Assembly: GCA_024233305.1 (NCBI GenBank)
Contig: JACKPV010000030.1
Span: forward strand, 124,001-188,000
Source of the DNA: Verrucomicrobiales bacterium
Lineage (GTDB): Bacteria; Verrucomicrobiota; Verrucomicrobiia; Limisphaerales; J093
Direction of reading: 5' to 3'
Length of the DNA stretch: 64,000 bases
Shown here: in pieces, positions 1 to 9,188 of the stretch
How positions within the stretch are numbered: position 1 is the first letter of the stretch
Layout of the letters: each line of letters opens with the position of its first letter
The notes under the pieces: model-generated
The model's database searches: none
Seen by the model: only the letters and a program-made list of their open reading frames with translations
What the model was told of the DNA's origin: nothing
Program-made: the position numbers and the translations under genes

Positions 1-2
1 TG

Positions 3-221
3 GGTAGGCTGCTCGCGTGCCGAAAACAAAACGCGTCGAACGGGTCTTCGAGCTGCTCAAGTCCGAGCGGGGGGCTGAGCGTGGAAGAAAAATGACTGTT
101 CGCCGGGGCACTGGCCGCGACCCCGAACCAACGCTGGGCGATGCACGAGAACTTCCTCCGCACGCACGGCTTAAACCCGCCCTCCGAGCGGCAGGCATAC
201 GGTTTCAAGTCGCCGGGATGA
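3..221 (+). pseudogene. 3' part of an unrecognised ORF interrupted by an in-frame TGA
   Basis: Frame 3 is open from the window edge to a TGA at 93-95. It then continues open to a second TGA at 219-221. The downstream half (LFAGALAATPNQRWAMHENF and following) has protein-like composition, while the upstream half is Ser-rich and less convincing. It could be the decayed end of a gene, or a short gene starting at ATG 132. A selenocysteine codon is formally possible because selB lies at 17465-19474, but no SECIS-like hairpin was identified. I do not recognise the family. Confidence 0.3.
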
Positions 222-302
222 GCGCCGCGAATCTCCCGTGATGCTTGGGGGTGTCCCTGCGAAATGATTGTCAGCGGGCGGACGGCGAGCCAGACTTCTT
301 TC

Positions 303-1742
303 ATGAACACACAACCCCGTGGCGCCGCGTTTCCGTTGGCACTCGCCTTCGTTTGCGGCGCCGAGGCGCTCACGGCGGCGGAACCATCAGGGCAGGCGGC
401 GGCCCCCGGTTTCGAGGCCGTGGTCGAAGCGGAGTCGCCGGTTTACCGCTTCGAACCCGCCAACAACGGCGCCGGCCCATTGTGGTGCGGCGGCTCCAGC
501 TGTCTCGTCCGCGCGGCGGGAAAGGTGTTCGCCTCCGGAATCGAAACCCTTGCGGCACAAAAACCGCTGAACAATTGCCGCTGGCTGCTGTTCGGTCTGG
601 AAGGGGATCGCTGGAAACGCCTCCATGCCGATCCGGTCGGGCTCACCCGCGAGCCCTCGCCGCTTGTCGCCTTCCACGATGGTCGGTTCTTCCTTTCCGC
701 CAATCCAACCCTCGCGCCGGGCGAATACAGCGGTCCCGCTCGTCCGGAGATCCTCGAGTTCGACAGCCACGACCCGGCGCTACCGGGATCGGTCACGACG
801 CCGAAATGGCAAGGGGATCCCAGGTTTACGGAGCATTCGTATCGAAGTTTCGCCGCCGACGGCGCGCGCGGTGAGATGATCCTGCTGCAGAACATCGGTT
901 ACACCCATGCCGAGTGGACCTTTCGGAACCAGGATGGAGACTGGAGCGCGAGCGGAAGACTGACGTGGCCCTGGGGCGCCGATTACGCGAAGCCCGAGCC
1001 GATCCGGGTCTGCTATCCCAACGTAGCTCTGCAAGACCGCGCCGTTCACTTCTGCGGCGTCAGTGACATCATCGAACCGAACCCCAAGTGGCGGGCCTTC
1101 AAGCGGGAACTCACGGGGCAGCAATGGGATTATGACTTCCGGCGGCTGTTCTACACCTGGACGCCGGACATCACGCGCGAGGCCTTCCGTCCGTGGGTCG
1201 AGATTGCGTCTCGCGAAGACACCTGCGGCTGGATCACCCCGGGCGATCTGTGGGTTGACCCGGATCGGCGGGTGCATCTTGTTTGGTCCGAACGGGCTCT
1301 TGATGAGCGGCTGCGCCCTCGGTTCTTCCCTGAGGAAAAACAGAGCCACGCGGTGAACTACGCCATCATCCAGGAGGGCCATGTGGTTCACCGGCGGTGC
1401 CTGATGATCGCGGCGGAAGGAGACAACGTGCCGATCCCCTCCGCGCCGCGCTTTCACATCGATACCAAGGGAAGTCTTTTCGTCGTGCTCTACGTTTCCG
1501 GTCCGAACGGAACGGGCGGAACATTGTCGGAAAACCGCGTTTTGGCGCTGAGCGAACGCGGTACGGTCGCGGGGAGCGTTACCCTGCCGCTGGCCCATCC
1601 GTTCACGCAGTTCTTTACCGCGACCGTGCGGGCAGGATCGCCGCCGTCGGATACCTTGGAACTGCTGGGACACGCTCCCGGACTGGGCAACGAAGTCCGC
1701 TATGCAAGAATCCGCCTCACCGCAATCCAGTCGGAACGCTGA
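303..1742 (+). CDS. Secreted beta-propeller-like protein (BNR/sialidase-like), function unknown
   Basis: This 479-residue protein starts at ATG 303 (MNTQPRGAAFPLALAFVCG), which gives a signal peptide; an earlier in-frame ATG at 264 would only add a poor leader. The mature part is rich in Trp and in short strands of the type 'DGDWSASGRLTW', 'GDLWVDPDRRVHLVWSE' and 'IDTKGSLFVVLYV'. These Asp-rich turns followed by beta strands are typical of BNR/sialidase-like propellers. No catalytic residues can be assigned. It stands alone: the next gene is convergent on the minus strand about 100 bp away. It may bind or cleave a glycan outside the cytoplasm, but that is inference from the fold type only. 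Confidence 0.6.
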   Translation: MNTQPRGAAFPLALAFVCGAEALTAAEPSGQAAAPGFEAVVEAESPVYRFEPANNGAGPLWCGGSSCLVRAAGKVFASGIETLAAQKPLNNCRWLLFGLEGDRWKRLHADPVGLTREPSPLVAFHDGRFFLSANPTLAPGEYSGPARPEILEFDSHDPALPGSVTTPKWQGDPRFTEHSYRSFAADGARGEMILLQNIGYTHAEWTFRNQDGDWSASGRLTWPWGADYAKPEPIRVCYPNVALQDRAVHFCGVSDIIEPNPKWRAFKRELTGQQWDYDFRRLFYTWTPDITREAFRPWVEIASREDTCGWITPGDLWVDPDRRVHLVWSERALDERLRPRFFPEEKQSHAVNYAIIQEGHVVHRRCLMIAAEGDNVPIPSAPRFHIDTKGSLFVVLYVSGPNGTGGTLSENRVLALSERGTVAGSVTLPLAHPFTQFFTATVRAGSPPSDTLELLGHAPGLGNEVRYARIRLTAIQSER

Positions 1743-1844
1743 ACCATAACTCGCTTCGCTCCAGTCCCTTAGGTCGCTTACCCGGATCGTCCAACACATC
1801 CGTGGCCTCAAAAAGGGTCATTGCGTACTTGTTCGCAAATCAGC

Positions 1845-4430
1845 TTACCGCAGCCGCAGTCGCAGCCGGTGGTCCACCCGACCCCTCTGCTGCGCCTCCA
1901 AGGGGGGTAATTCTCGCAGTGTGGGCGACTCAGTCTCCGCCAGCAATTGGCGCGCCGCCCCCTGCAATTCCGCCCAGCGATCCCAATCCAGCTCCGGCGC
2001 GTGCGCCACTTGACGCAAGAGACTGCGCCACTCGATGATCGCCCGGTCGATATCTCCTACCCCCAAACGGTCGGTTACCCATTCATGCTTGCTCCCCGGC
2101 TCGCGGTGCACTGCGGTCACCACCTGGTCCGCTCCCGCCCCGTACTTCAAAGGCAATCCGTGCTCCAGATATCCGGGAACGCTGAGCATCCCGTACGCGT
2201 GATGACACGCCAATGCGAGTCGCCCAGCCCAACGATTCTCGTCGCCGGCGAAACGAAAACCAGCGTCCAAGCAGGCCAGATCATAGGCCATCTCGTCGAC
2301 CGGATAGTCCCCCTCTTCCAAGCCGGCGGCAATCGCCAGGCCGTCTCCCCCGCTGAAGTAGCTCACCACCCGACCTCGACGGGTGGGTACCCCAGCCTCG
2401 TCCACCAGCCGCAACCGACGCCACAGGGTCGCCGTCCCGGTGGCCGGGGAGAGTCGGCTGCACGCTTCCCGAGAATCACATTGCGCGCAACACGCCGCCC
2501 CGACCTCCCGGACGGGCGGACGCCACAAGTTCACGCCATGCCGATCCATCACGGCCCGCATGGGCAGGGCACCCAGACTCACGGTGGCCGTGATCTTGCG
2601 TTCACTTTCCTGGAACCGGATCACCGGAGTGTGTCGTTGGGCGAGGCCCCGTTCGAGCAGACCGGCCACCTTTTCCCGCCAGAGCTTCAGGGTGACTTGG
2701 CGTCCGTGCCAGTTGGTCATGCGGCGCACCCACTTCGCCAGGAGCACGCGCTCGTCGCGCAGGCATTCCGCCACGGTGAAGACTCGCCCGTAGACCGCGC
2801 CATCGGGGTCTGCGGAGATCCGGCACAACGAACCTGTCCCCAGTTTCGTCAGGGCCTCGGGCTCGCTCAGGGCTGGGCGGAGGGGTAAACAGCCGTTGAA
2901 GCCAGTCTGCCGAAGGAGTCGCTCGGCTGGATGGAGTTGTTCGGCGGCCCCCGCCACCACCTCTGCCCCGGCGAATCTCGACCTGAGGGTTCCCTCATCC
3001 GTGGCGTGCAGGAACACCGTCGCCGCCGGAGCTTCCTTCGGAACCGGCATCGATTCCCATTCTCCGCGACTGTTTAGCATCTCCTTGAAAAGCCGCCGGA
3101 TCCGTCGGGCACGCTCTGCATCGGTTTCCAAACCGCACGGTTTGGCCGGGTTCCGGAGGGACTGCTCGACCCCGAGCACGATCGGTTTGCTCGTGAACAA
3201 CCGCTCCTGGGCCCGCACGGCTGCCAAGTAGGGTGCCACGCCGGCGTCGGCTGCGGTGCGCATCAGTCCCAGCAGTGCCGGCCAGTCCACCATCCCGTTC
3301 CGGGATAGAAACAGCGGGTGGGCGTCGATGAGCCGGATTTCGTTCTGGCTGACCAACACGTAGCCGGTTTCATCGATCCCCCGACGCCCCGCGCGACCGA
3401 ACATCTGGAGGATTTCATCGGGCCGGATCAATTGCTCGCCTTCGTCGCGGCGGTACGAGTGTCCCGCCAGGGCGACGGTTCGCAGCGAGAAGTTGATGCC
3501 GGCGGCCAGCCCCATGGTGGCTACGACCACCCTCAACTGACCCGCTTTGGCCAGCGGCTCGACGACTCCGGCCCTGGCGGCGTAGCTCAAGCCGCTGTGG
3601 TGAAAGGCGACCCGTGTCTTCAGCATCTTCGCCAGGCGTTCCCCCACCAGTGCCTTTTGCTCTGGTGTCAGTAGCAGTGGGTCCGATTCGGGCAACTGAC
3701 GGGCCAGGTCCGCTGCGAGAGCTTCCGTGCCCTGCCGCTGGGGTGCGAATATCAGGATCGGACCGAGGTTTTCGGCCAGCGCACGTGCCACCAACCGCGG
3801 CCAGTAGCCTCGAATCTGCGCCGGCACCCGCACGCCGAGCGAATTCGCGTGCACTTCTTCCAGCGGCACGGGCCTTTCATCATGCCGCACGAGGACTGCG
3901 CGGCGACCGAGTCGCGTGAGCCATTTCACCACGTCCTGCGGGTTGGCGACGCTCCCGCTCAAAAGCAGGAGCTGCGTCGACTCCGGCGCGAGCGCGATCG
4001 CCAGCTCGTAATTCAAACCCCGATCCGGATCACCGATCATCTGATACTCGTCCACGACCAGGAGCGTCGGTCCTTTGCCGCGGATCAGCTGGTGCTTTTG
4101 CGTTTCAAGGGTGGCCACCAGGATGGGGGCGTCCAAGTCCTCCGCCAGGTCGCCCGTCGCAATGCCAACTCGCCACCCTTTGGCCCGCCATTCGGCCAGC
4201 TTGTCGTTAGCCAAGGCCCGGGTCGGCACGGTGTAAACCGCCCGACCCTTTGGCCGACCATGGTTTGCCCAGAGCTCGAAGATCAGGGTTTTCCCGGCTC
4301 CCGTCGGTGCCTGCACCACCACATCGTGCCCTTGGCGCAGGGCCGTCACCGCGTCGTGTTGCCACAGGTCCGGCAGCAGCATCTGCGTCAGCCCCGCCTC
4401 GGCATTGAGCTGGTCGCCGATCGTCTGCAT
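1845..4430 (-). CDS. Ski2-like DEAD/DEAH-box helicase with a C-terminal Cys cluster
   Basis: This 861-residue SF2 helicase has Walker A APTGAGKT at residues 41-48, motif II DEYQ at 127-130, a SGS motif III near 158-160, and motif VI QMFGRAGRRG at 342-351. The arrangement resembles Ski2/Hel308-type or DUF-tailed bacterial helicases, which unwind RNA or DNA with ATP. The last ~450 residues match no family I can name. They contain a tight Cys cluster (C647, C648, C651, C657) inside 'GAACCAQCDSREACSRL' that could bind zinc or an Fe-S cluster. It is encoded alone, convergent with the preceding gene. ATP-dependent helicase activity is well supported by the motifs; the substrate is unknown. Confidence 0.85.
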   Translation of the reverse strand: MQTIGDQLNAEAGLTQMLLPDLWQHDAVTALRQGHDVVVQAPTGAGKTLIFELWANHGRPKGRAVYTVPTRALANDKLAEWRAKGWRVGIATGDLAEDLDAPILVATLETQKHQLIRGKGPTLLVVDEYQMIGDPDRGLNYELAIALAPESTQLLLLSGSVANPQDVVKWLTRLGRRAVLVRHDERPVPLEEVHANSLGVRVPAQIRGYWPRLVARALAENLGPILIFAPQRQGTEALAADLARQLPESDPLLLTPEQKALVGERLAKMLKTRVAFHHSGLSYAARAGVVEPLAKAGQLRVVVATMGLAAGINFSLRTVALAGHSYRRDEGEQLIRPDEILQMFGRAGRRGIDETGYVLVSQNEIRLIDAHPLFLSRNGMVDWPALLGLMRTAADAGVAPYLAAVRAQERLFTSKPIVLGVEQSLRNPAKPCGLETDAERARRIRRLFKEMLNSRGEWESMPVPKEAPAATVFLHATDEGTLRSRFAGAEVVAGAAEQLHPAERLLRQTGFNGCLPLRPALSEPEALTKLGTGSLCRISADPDGAVYGRVFTVAECLRDERVLLAKWVRRMTNWHGRQVTLKLWREKVAGLLERGLAQRHTPVIRFQESERKITATVSLGALPMRAVMDRHGVNLWRPPVREVGAACCAQCDSREACSRLSPATGTATLWRRLRLVDEAGVPTRRGRVVSYFSGGDGLAIAAGLEEGDYPVDEMAYDLACLDAGFRFAGDENRWAGRLALACHHAYGMLSVPGYLEHGLPLKYGAGADQVVTAVHREPGSKHEWVTDRLGVGDIDRAIIEWRSLLRQVAHAPELDWDRWAELQGAARQLLAETESPTLRELPPLEAQQRGRVDHRLRLRLR

Positions 4431-5093
4431 GGCGCAAACCTACCGACTTCCGCGCGAAAGCAAAACGGGAATCTCTCCGGTTCACGTGCCCCGTGCGCAT
4501 TGCAGCTTTTCCAGAGCGCGGAGTTCCGTTCGCCGGGATCTCGAGCCCCGGCGAGTCCCGCGGCACAAAGGTCGCGCCCCATGTTCCGAACGGGGCTACG
4601 TCGCGGAGTTGGCTCTGATCCGCACGCGGAACGCACGTTATGTGCGGGTTTCCCTTTTTGACAGGGCGCGACGCAACGGCCTTGGACTCAGGGCACCACC
4701 GTTGATCCCGCACACGCGACGTGCGGCTTCCAGCCGCGGATCGTAGTGGTCCGAAGCGTGGAGTAGAGCATCGGGCGAGAGTGTGCTCGATGTGGCTGTT
4801 GGTGGTGAGCAACCGCAGGACCTTCCGGGCGCGCAGGGGACCGCGTGCTCTACCCTGTCCAAGTGGGAGGACGCGAGATTCACTGCGCGCCCCGTTGTGA
4901 GGCCATGGTGCTTATCGCCTGCGCGCCCACCCAATGATCCGGCTCTCGAAGCCGCCGGAGGGTTTCGGAAAACCCGGGGCATTTCCGTATCTTCTTGCCT
5001 CCGAGAAGAGGTGTCGGTGTCCTTGATTCTTGCCTCGGCGATCCCGTTTTCCCGACATTGCCTCAGCCCAGCCCCCTGCTACACTTCGCTGCG
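4431..5093 (+). other. Intergenic region upstream of mnmG, no gene recognised
   Basis: These 663 bases separate the divergent helicase and mnmG starts and should hold both promoters. Open frames here look like shadows with Arg/Pro-rich translations. A short hairpin CGCAC-GTTAT-GTGCG near 4632-4646 is followed by a T-rich stretch, but I cannot assign it a role. No DnaA-box cluster is seen. Confidence 0.5.
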
Positions 5094-7055
5094 ATGTTCG
5101 ATTATCCAACGCAGTATGACGTCATCGTGATCGGAGGCGGCCACGCCGGCACCGAAGCGGCGCTGGCTGCCGCCCGCCTCGGTTGCTCCACACTGCTGCT
5201 GACGATCAACCTGGACACCATAGGTCAGATGTCCTGCAACCCCGCCATCGGCGGGCTCGCCAAAGGGCATCTTGCGCGGGAGATCGACGCTCTCGGGGGC
5301 GAAATGGGTCGCAACACGGACCTCACCGGACTCCAATTCCGGTTGCTCAACACCAAGAAGGGTCCTTCCGTCCAAGCTCCGCGGGCGCAGTGCGACAAGA
5401 AGGCCTACCAGTTGCGCCTCAAATGGGTTTGCGAACGTCAGCCGAACCTCGATTGCCGCCAGGGCCAGACCATTCGCCTGGTTCTTGGCGAAGGGCGGGT
5501 CCAGGGTGTGGAAGCCACACCGGGCGTTCGCTACAAGGGGCGAACCGTCGTGGTTACCACCGGGACCTTCCTCCGTGGACTCATGCACGTCGGGGCCGAC
5601 AAACAAGCCGGGGGTCGGGCCGGCGAGGCGGCGGCCAACGAGTTTTCCGAGTCCCTGAAAGAAGCGGGGCTGAGTTTGGGGCGGCTGAAGACCGGCACCC
5701 CCCCACGGCTCCACCGCCGGTCTTTGGACCTATCGAAGATGGAAGTTCAACCAGGCGATGAGCCGGTTCCGTGGTTCAGCTATTGGCGGGAGCATTGGGA
5801 GCAACAAGAGGTGTTCCACGTGGAACATAGAAGTCGCCGGAAGGTGTCCGACCCCGGACGCACGCAACCGATGTTCCACGTGGAACAAGCCGCGGCTCAG
5901 AGCGGGGGCCTTTACCCGCCTGATTCGATACTCCAGCGCGTAGGGGGACAGTTGTCCTGTCATATCACTTTCACAACCGAGGCCACCGCTCGCTGCATTC
6001 GCGAGAATCTCCACCTGTCGCCGCTGTATTCGGGCCAGATCCAAGGGGTCGGGCCGCGCTATTGTCCGTCCATCGAGGACAAGATCGTCCGCTTCGCTGA
6101 CAAGGAGCGGCATCAGCTCTTCCTCGAACCCGAAGGCATCGCCACCGAGGAGTATTACGTCAACGGCTTTTCCACCAGCCTGCCCTACGCCGTTCAGGTC
6201 CAGATGGTGCGCACCATCATCGGTTGCGAGAACGCCGAGATCCTCCGACCTGCCTACGCGGTGGAATACGACTACGCGGATCCCACTCAACTGCGCCCGA
6301 GCCTCGAGACTCGTTGCTGCGCTAACCTCTATCTCGCCGGCCAGATCAACGGCACCTCCGGCTATGAAGAAGCCGCTGCTCAAGGTCTCATCGCTGGCCT
6401 CAACGCCGCCCGCCGCGTTCGTGGTTTGTCGCCCGTGATTCTTCGTCGCGACCAGGCGTACATCGGGGTCCTCATCGACGACCTCGTTACTAAGGGTGCG
6501 ACCGAGCCCTACCGGATGTTCACCTCGCGGGCGGAATACCGGCTTCTCCTCCGGCACGACAACGCTGACGATCGCTTGGCGGCTATTGGTCATGAAACCG
6601 GGCTCCTCCCAGAGCGCCATTTCCGGGCTTGGCAGGCGGAACAGGAATCCGTCGCGGCCGAACTCGCCAGACTCAACAAGACGCGGGTCGGCGCCCAAAC
6701 CCTGGCCCAGCTCCTCCGCCGACCAGAGACGCACTATCGCGATCTCCCAGAGCCGCGCACCGACCTCCCGGACCGCGTCACGCGCAAGGCCGAGACCGCA
6801 ATCAAGTATGCCGGCTACATCGATCGTCAGATGACCGAAGTGGTGAAGTTCCGCGAACTCGAGGACAAACAGATCCCCGATTGGCTGGATTATGGGGCGA
6901 TCCCCGGTCTGCGCACCGAGTCACGCCAGAAACTCAGTTCCATTCGCCCGGCCACCCTGGGGCAGGCCACCCGCATCTCGGGTGTATCTCCCGCCGACGT
7001 CAGCTTGGTCATGGTCTGGATGAAACGCGGTCCTGCCCTCACGGAGCCCCGATGA
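5094..7055 (+). CDS. mnmG: tRNA uridine 5-carboxymethylaminomethyl modification enzyme MnmG (GidA)
   Basis: With MnmE, MnmG uses FAD and methylene-THF to modify U34 of several tRNAs. The start is ATG 5094 (MFDYPTQYDVIVIGGGHAGT), because the dinucleotide-binding GGGHAG at residues 14-19 sits at its usual distance from the N-terminus; the frame upstream is non-homologous. Family hallmarks seen are SCNPAIGG (47-54), 'TSRAEYRLLLRHDNADDRL' and the C-terminal 'SPADVSLVMVW'. At 653 residues it is longer than the usual ~620-640. The excess is an insertion of roughly 45 residues between FSY (228-230) and the conserved CHITFTT strand at 289. Family members usually have about a dozen residues there. The insertion carries two FHVE(H/Q) pentapeptides, each encoded by a parS palindrome. 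The common neighbours rsmG, parA and parB are not in this window. Confidence 0.97.
   Translation: MFDYPTQYDVIVIGGGHAGTEAALAAARLGCSTLLLTINLDTIGQMSCNPAIGGLAKGHLAREIDALGGEMGRNTDLTGLQFRLLNTKKGPSVQAPRAQCDKKAYQLRLKWVCERQPNLDCRQGQTIRLVLGEGRVQGVEATPGVRYKGRTVVVTTGTFLRGLMHVGADKQAGGRAGEAAANEFSESLKEAGLSLGRLKTGTPPRLHRRSLDLSKMEVQPGDEPVPWFSYWREHWEQQEVFHVEHRSRRKVSDPGRTQPMFHVEQAAAQSGGLYPPDSILQRVGGQLSCHITFTTEATARCIRENLHLSPLYSGQIQGVGPRYCPSIEDKIVRFADKERHQLFLEPEGIATEEYYVNGFSTSLPYAVQVQMVRTIIGCENAEILRPAYAVEYDYADPTQLRPSLETRCCANLYLAGQINGTSGYEEAAAQGLIAGLNAARRVRGLSPVILRRDQAYIGVLIDDLVTKGATEPYRMFTSRAEYRLLLRHDNADDRLAAIGHETGLLPERHFRAWQAEQESVAAELARLNKTRVGAQTLAQLLRRPETHYRDLPEPRTDLPDRVTRKAETAIKYAGYIDRQMTEVVKFRELEDKQIPDWLDYGAIPGLRTESRQKLSSIRPATLGQATRISGVSPADVSLVMVWMKRGPALTEPR
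5812..5827. promoter_or_regulatory. parS centromere site 1 (ParB-binding palindrome) inside mnmG
   Basis: TGTTCCACGTGGAACA is a perfect 16-bp palindrome fitting the bacterial parS consensus TGTTnCACGTGnAACA bound by ParB/Spo0J. It is read in frame as V-FHVEH (mnmG codons 241-245). ParB loads here and spreads to organise the origin region for segregation in bacteria that have parABS. Confidence 0.9.
5872..5887. promoter_or_regulatory. parS centromere site 2 inside mnmG
   Basis: This is a second perfect copy of TGTTCCACGTGGAACA, exactly 60 bp (20 codons) downstream of the first and in the same reading frame. Here it encodes M-FHVEQ (codons 261-265). The chance of two identical 16-mers 60 bp apart is negligible, so the pair is almost certainly functional. 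Confidence 0.9.
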
Positions 7056-7856
7056 ATGCATCGGACAAGGGCTATTACGGAGGCACGCAGACAGAGAGCG
7101 TCGGAAACCGGACACCCAGTTACGCTGCCAGGCGACGCCCTCTCCGAATCGGGGTCACTCTCCGTGGCTCCGTGTTTGCGAGAGAGACTAGGACCTTACC
7201 AAGTCGCCCCGCCGAGGCACAGGGATCAGACAGATCTTCCCTCTTGCCGGGGCTGGAGTGCGCCCGCCGCGGCCACCGTAGATCATTCGGCTGGGCGGCG
7301 TTGCCGGGGGCTGGTCTGGCGCCGGTTGTTCGCTTTTGCTAGAGACACCCGCTTCCCCGGGATCTTCAGGAGCACCTCCAGCACCTCCGTCTGGGCCGCG
7401 AGATTGATCCTCGCCAGCTGCCAAAGCCCAAATTCCTGGCGTACTAATTGGCCTTGGCGCCGTGCCGCGTGCGATTGAGTTTGATAGATACCGGGCAGGA
7501 GGATTCGGCGAGAAGAGAAGGGCCGCGCACATAAAGACCACATGTTAGAGACAACTCATAAGCCGATCCCGCCCCTGCAAGAGAAGGTCTGTTTACGCAT
7601 TAGCGGCGCTTCAATAGCGGATTATGTATATGAGGGAAACCACGCTGAATGAGGTTGGGGTAGTCGGAGCATCGCAGGAAGCTCAAGGTCGGCCGGGCTG
7701 CCTACCGCGACGGGCAATGCTCCGGGTCAGACCGGCCGGAAGGAGTCGTGTGTGCGGGGCCAAAGGCGAGGGGAGCACGCCGCCGCCCCCGGCAGCTCTG
7801 GCGCCGCGCCGGCCGGTGCACGTGGATTGAAGGTGGACTCCGGGGGGGAAGCGGGC
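7056..7856 (+). other. Intergenic region between mnmG and the sulfatase, no gene recognised
   Basis: These 801 bases follow mnmG, where rsmG/gidB, parA or parB would often lie; none of them is present. Several short ORFs occur on both strands (for example minus strand 7283-7543) but none has a recognisable motif. The sulfatase promoter should lie in the last few hundred bases. Confidence 0.45.
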
Positions 7857-9185
7857 ATGATGCCGCGTGTGAAGACCCTCTCGATTGTCCGCCGGCTGAC
7901 GGCCGGCCTCGCCGCCTGCGGAGCGCTGGCGCTGGCCGCTGAACGACCGAATGTGGTGCTGATCATGGTCGATGATTTCGGCTTCGAATGCGTCGGCGCG
8001 AATGGCTGCACCGACTATGCCACGCCGAACATCGACCGGTTGGCCGCGGAGGGGATCCGGTTTCAGCACTGTTACGTGCAACCTTTGTGCACACCGACCC
8101 GGGTCCAGCTGATGACCGGGCAGTACAACGTGCGCAACTACGTCCGGTTCGGCCTGCTCGAACGCGCCCAGACGACCTTTGCCCACCTTTTCAAGCAGGC
8201 CGGATACGCCACGGGGATCGCCGGCAAATGGCAGTTGGGTCGTGAGCTCGATTCTCCGCGGCACTTTGGCTTCGATGAATCCTGTCTTTGGCAGCACACG
8301 CGCCGACCTCCGCGTTACGCCAACCCCGGACTCGAGTACAACGGCGTCGAGCGGGACTTCGCCACGGGCGAGTACGGACCGCAGCTGGTCAACGATTTCG
8401 CGGTCGACTTCATCGCGCGGCACCGCGACGAGCCCTTCCTGTTGTATTATCCGATGATCCTCACCCATGCGCCTTTTCAGCCCACGCCGGACAGTCCGGA
8501 CTGGGACCCGTCCGCGCGCGGGGAGGGTGTGAATCGTGATCCGAAGCACTTCGCGGCGATGGTGGCCTGGACCGACCGCATGGTGGGACGCGTGGTCGGG
8601 GCGTTGGAGAAACACGGTCTGCGCGAACGGACGCTGGTGCTGTTCCTCGGAGACAATGGAACCCTGGGCCAGATCACCACGATGATGGGACAGCAGCCTG
8701 TCAAGGGGGGCAAGGGAAGCAGCACCCGGGCCGGGATGCAGGTTCCGTTGATCGCCAACTGGCCGGGCGCCATCGCGGCGGGCCAGGTTTGCGGCGACCT
8801 GATCGACAGCACGGATTTCCTGCCCACGATCTGCGAGGCCGCGGGGGTGAGCGTGCCCGTGGGTCTGTTGCTCGACGGACGGAGCTTTGCGCCGCAGCTG
8901 CGGGGTGAACGCGGGCAGCCACGGGACTGGATGTATTGCTGGTATGCGCGGAACGGCGGCGCGCAGGCCACCCACGAGTTCGCCGCGACGCAGCGGTTCA
9001 AGCTCTACCGGGACGGGCGGTTCTACGATTACGGGGGGGACGCCGGGGAAACGACGCCGCTGATCGCCGAGCAGCTCGATCCTGGCGCGAACGCCGTGCG
9101 CCAGCAACTGACGACCGTTCTGGAGCAGTTCCGGGCGGTCCGGCCCGCCGCGATTGCCGCGGGCGCCGAAAACGTGGAGGAATGA
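7857..9185 (+). CDS. Secreted sulfatase (formylglycine-dependent, alkaline phosphatase superfamily)
   Basis: The protein has 442 residues from the ATG pair at 7857/7860, preceded by a G-rich Shine-Dalgarno-like stretch, and a signal peptide ending near residue 28. The N-terminal metal-site motif is LIMVDDFGF (Asp 39-40). The active-site signature is CTPTR at 78-82, where Cys78 would be converted to formylglycine by a sulfatase-maturating enzyme. 'GKWQLG', 'LGDNGT' and 'KGGKGSSTRAGMQVP' supply the other conserved Lys, Asp/Asn and Arg positions. It hydrolyses a sulfate ester, probably on a polysaccharide. A six-hairpin glycosidase-like gene follows after 3 bases and a ThuA-DUF6807 gene follows that, so a catabolic cluster is likely. 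The substrate cannot be read from the sequence. Confidence 0.93.
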   Translation: MMPRVKTLSIVRRLTAGLAACGALALAAERPNVVLIMVDDFGFECVGANGCTDYATPNIDRLAAEGIRFQHCYVQPLCTPTRVQLMTGQYNVRNYVRFGLLERAQTTFAHLFKQAGYATGIAGKWQLGRELDSPRHFGFDESCLWQHTRRPPRYANPGLEYNGVERDFATGEYGPQLVNDFAVDFIARHRDEPFLLYYPMILTHAPFQPTPDSPDWDPSARGEGVNRDPKHFAAMVAWTDRMVGRVVGALEKHGLRERTLVLFLGDNGTLGQITTMMGQQPVKGGKGSSTRAGMQVPLIANWPGAIAAGQVCGDLIDSTDFLPTICEAAGVSVPVGLLLDGRSFAPQLRGERGQPRDWMYCWYARNGGAQATHEFAATQRFKLYRDGRFYDYGGDAGETTPLIAEQLDPGANAVRQQLTTVLEQFRAVRPAAIAAGAENVEE

Positions 9186-9188
9186 GCC

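Noticed and set aside
4431..5093. Replication origin near mnmG
   Set aside because: The parS pair suggests origin proximity, but only single DnaA-box-like matches and no AT-rich unwinding region were seen.
7283..7543. Minus-strand ORF of 86 codons in the gap after mnmG
   Set aside because: Part of it (QEFGLWQLARINLAAQTEVL) looks protein-like, but there is no recognisable family, the N-terminus is unconvincing, and competing frames overlap. Support is insufficient.
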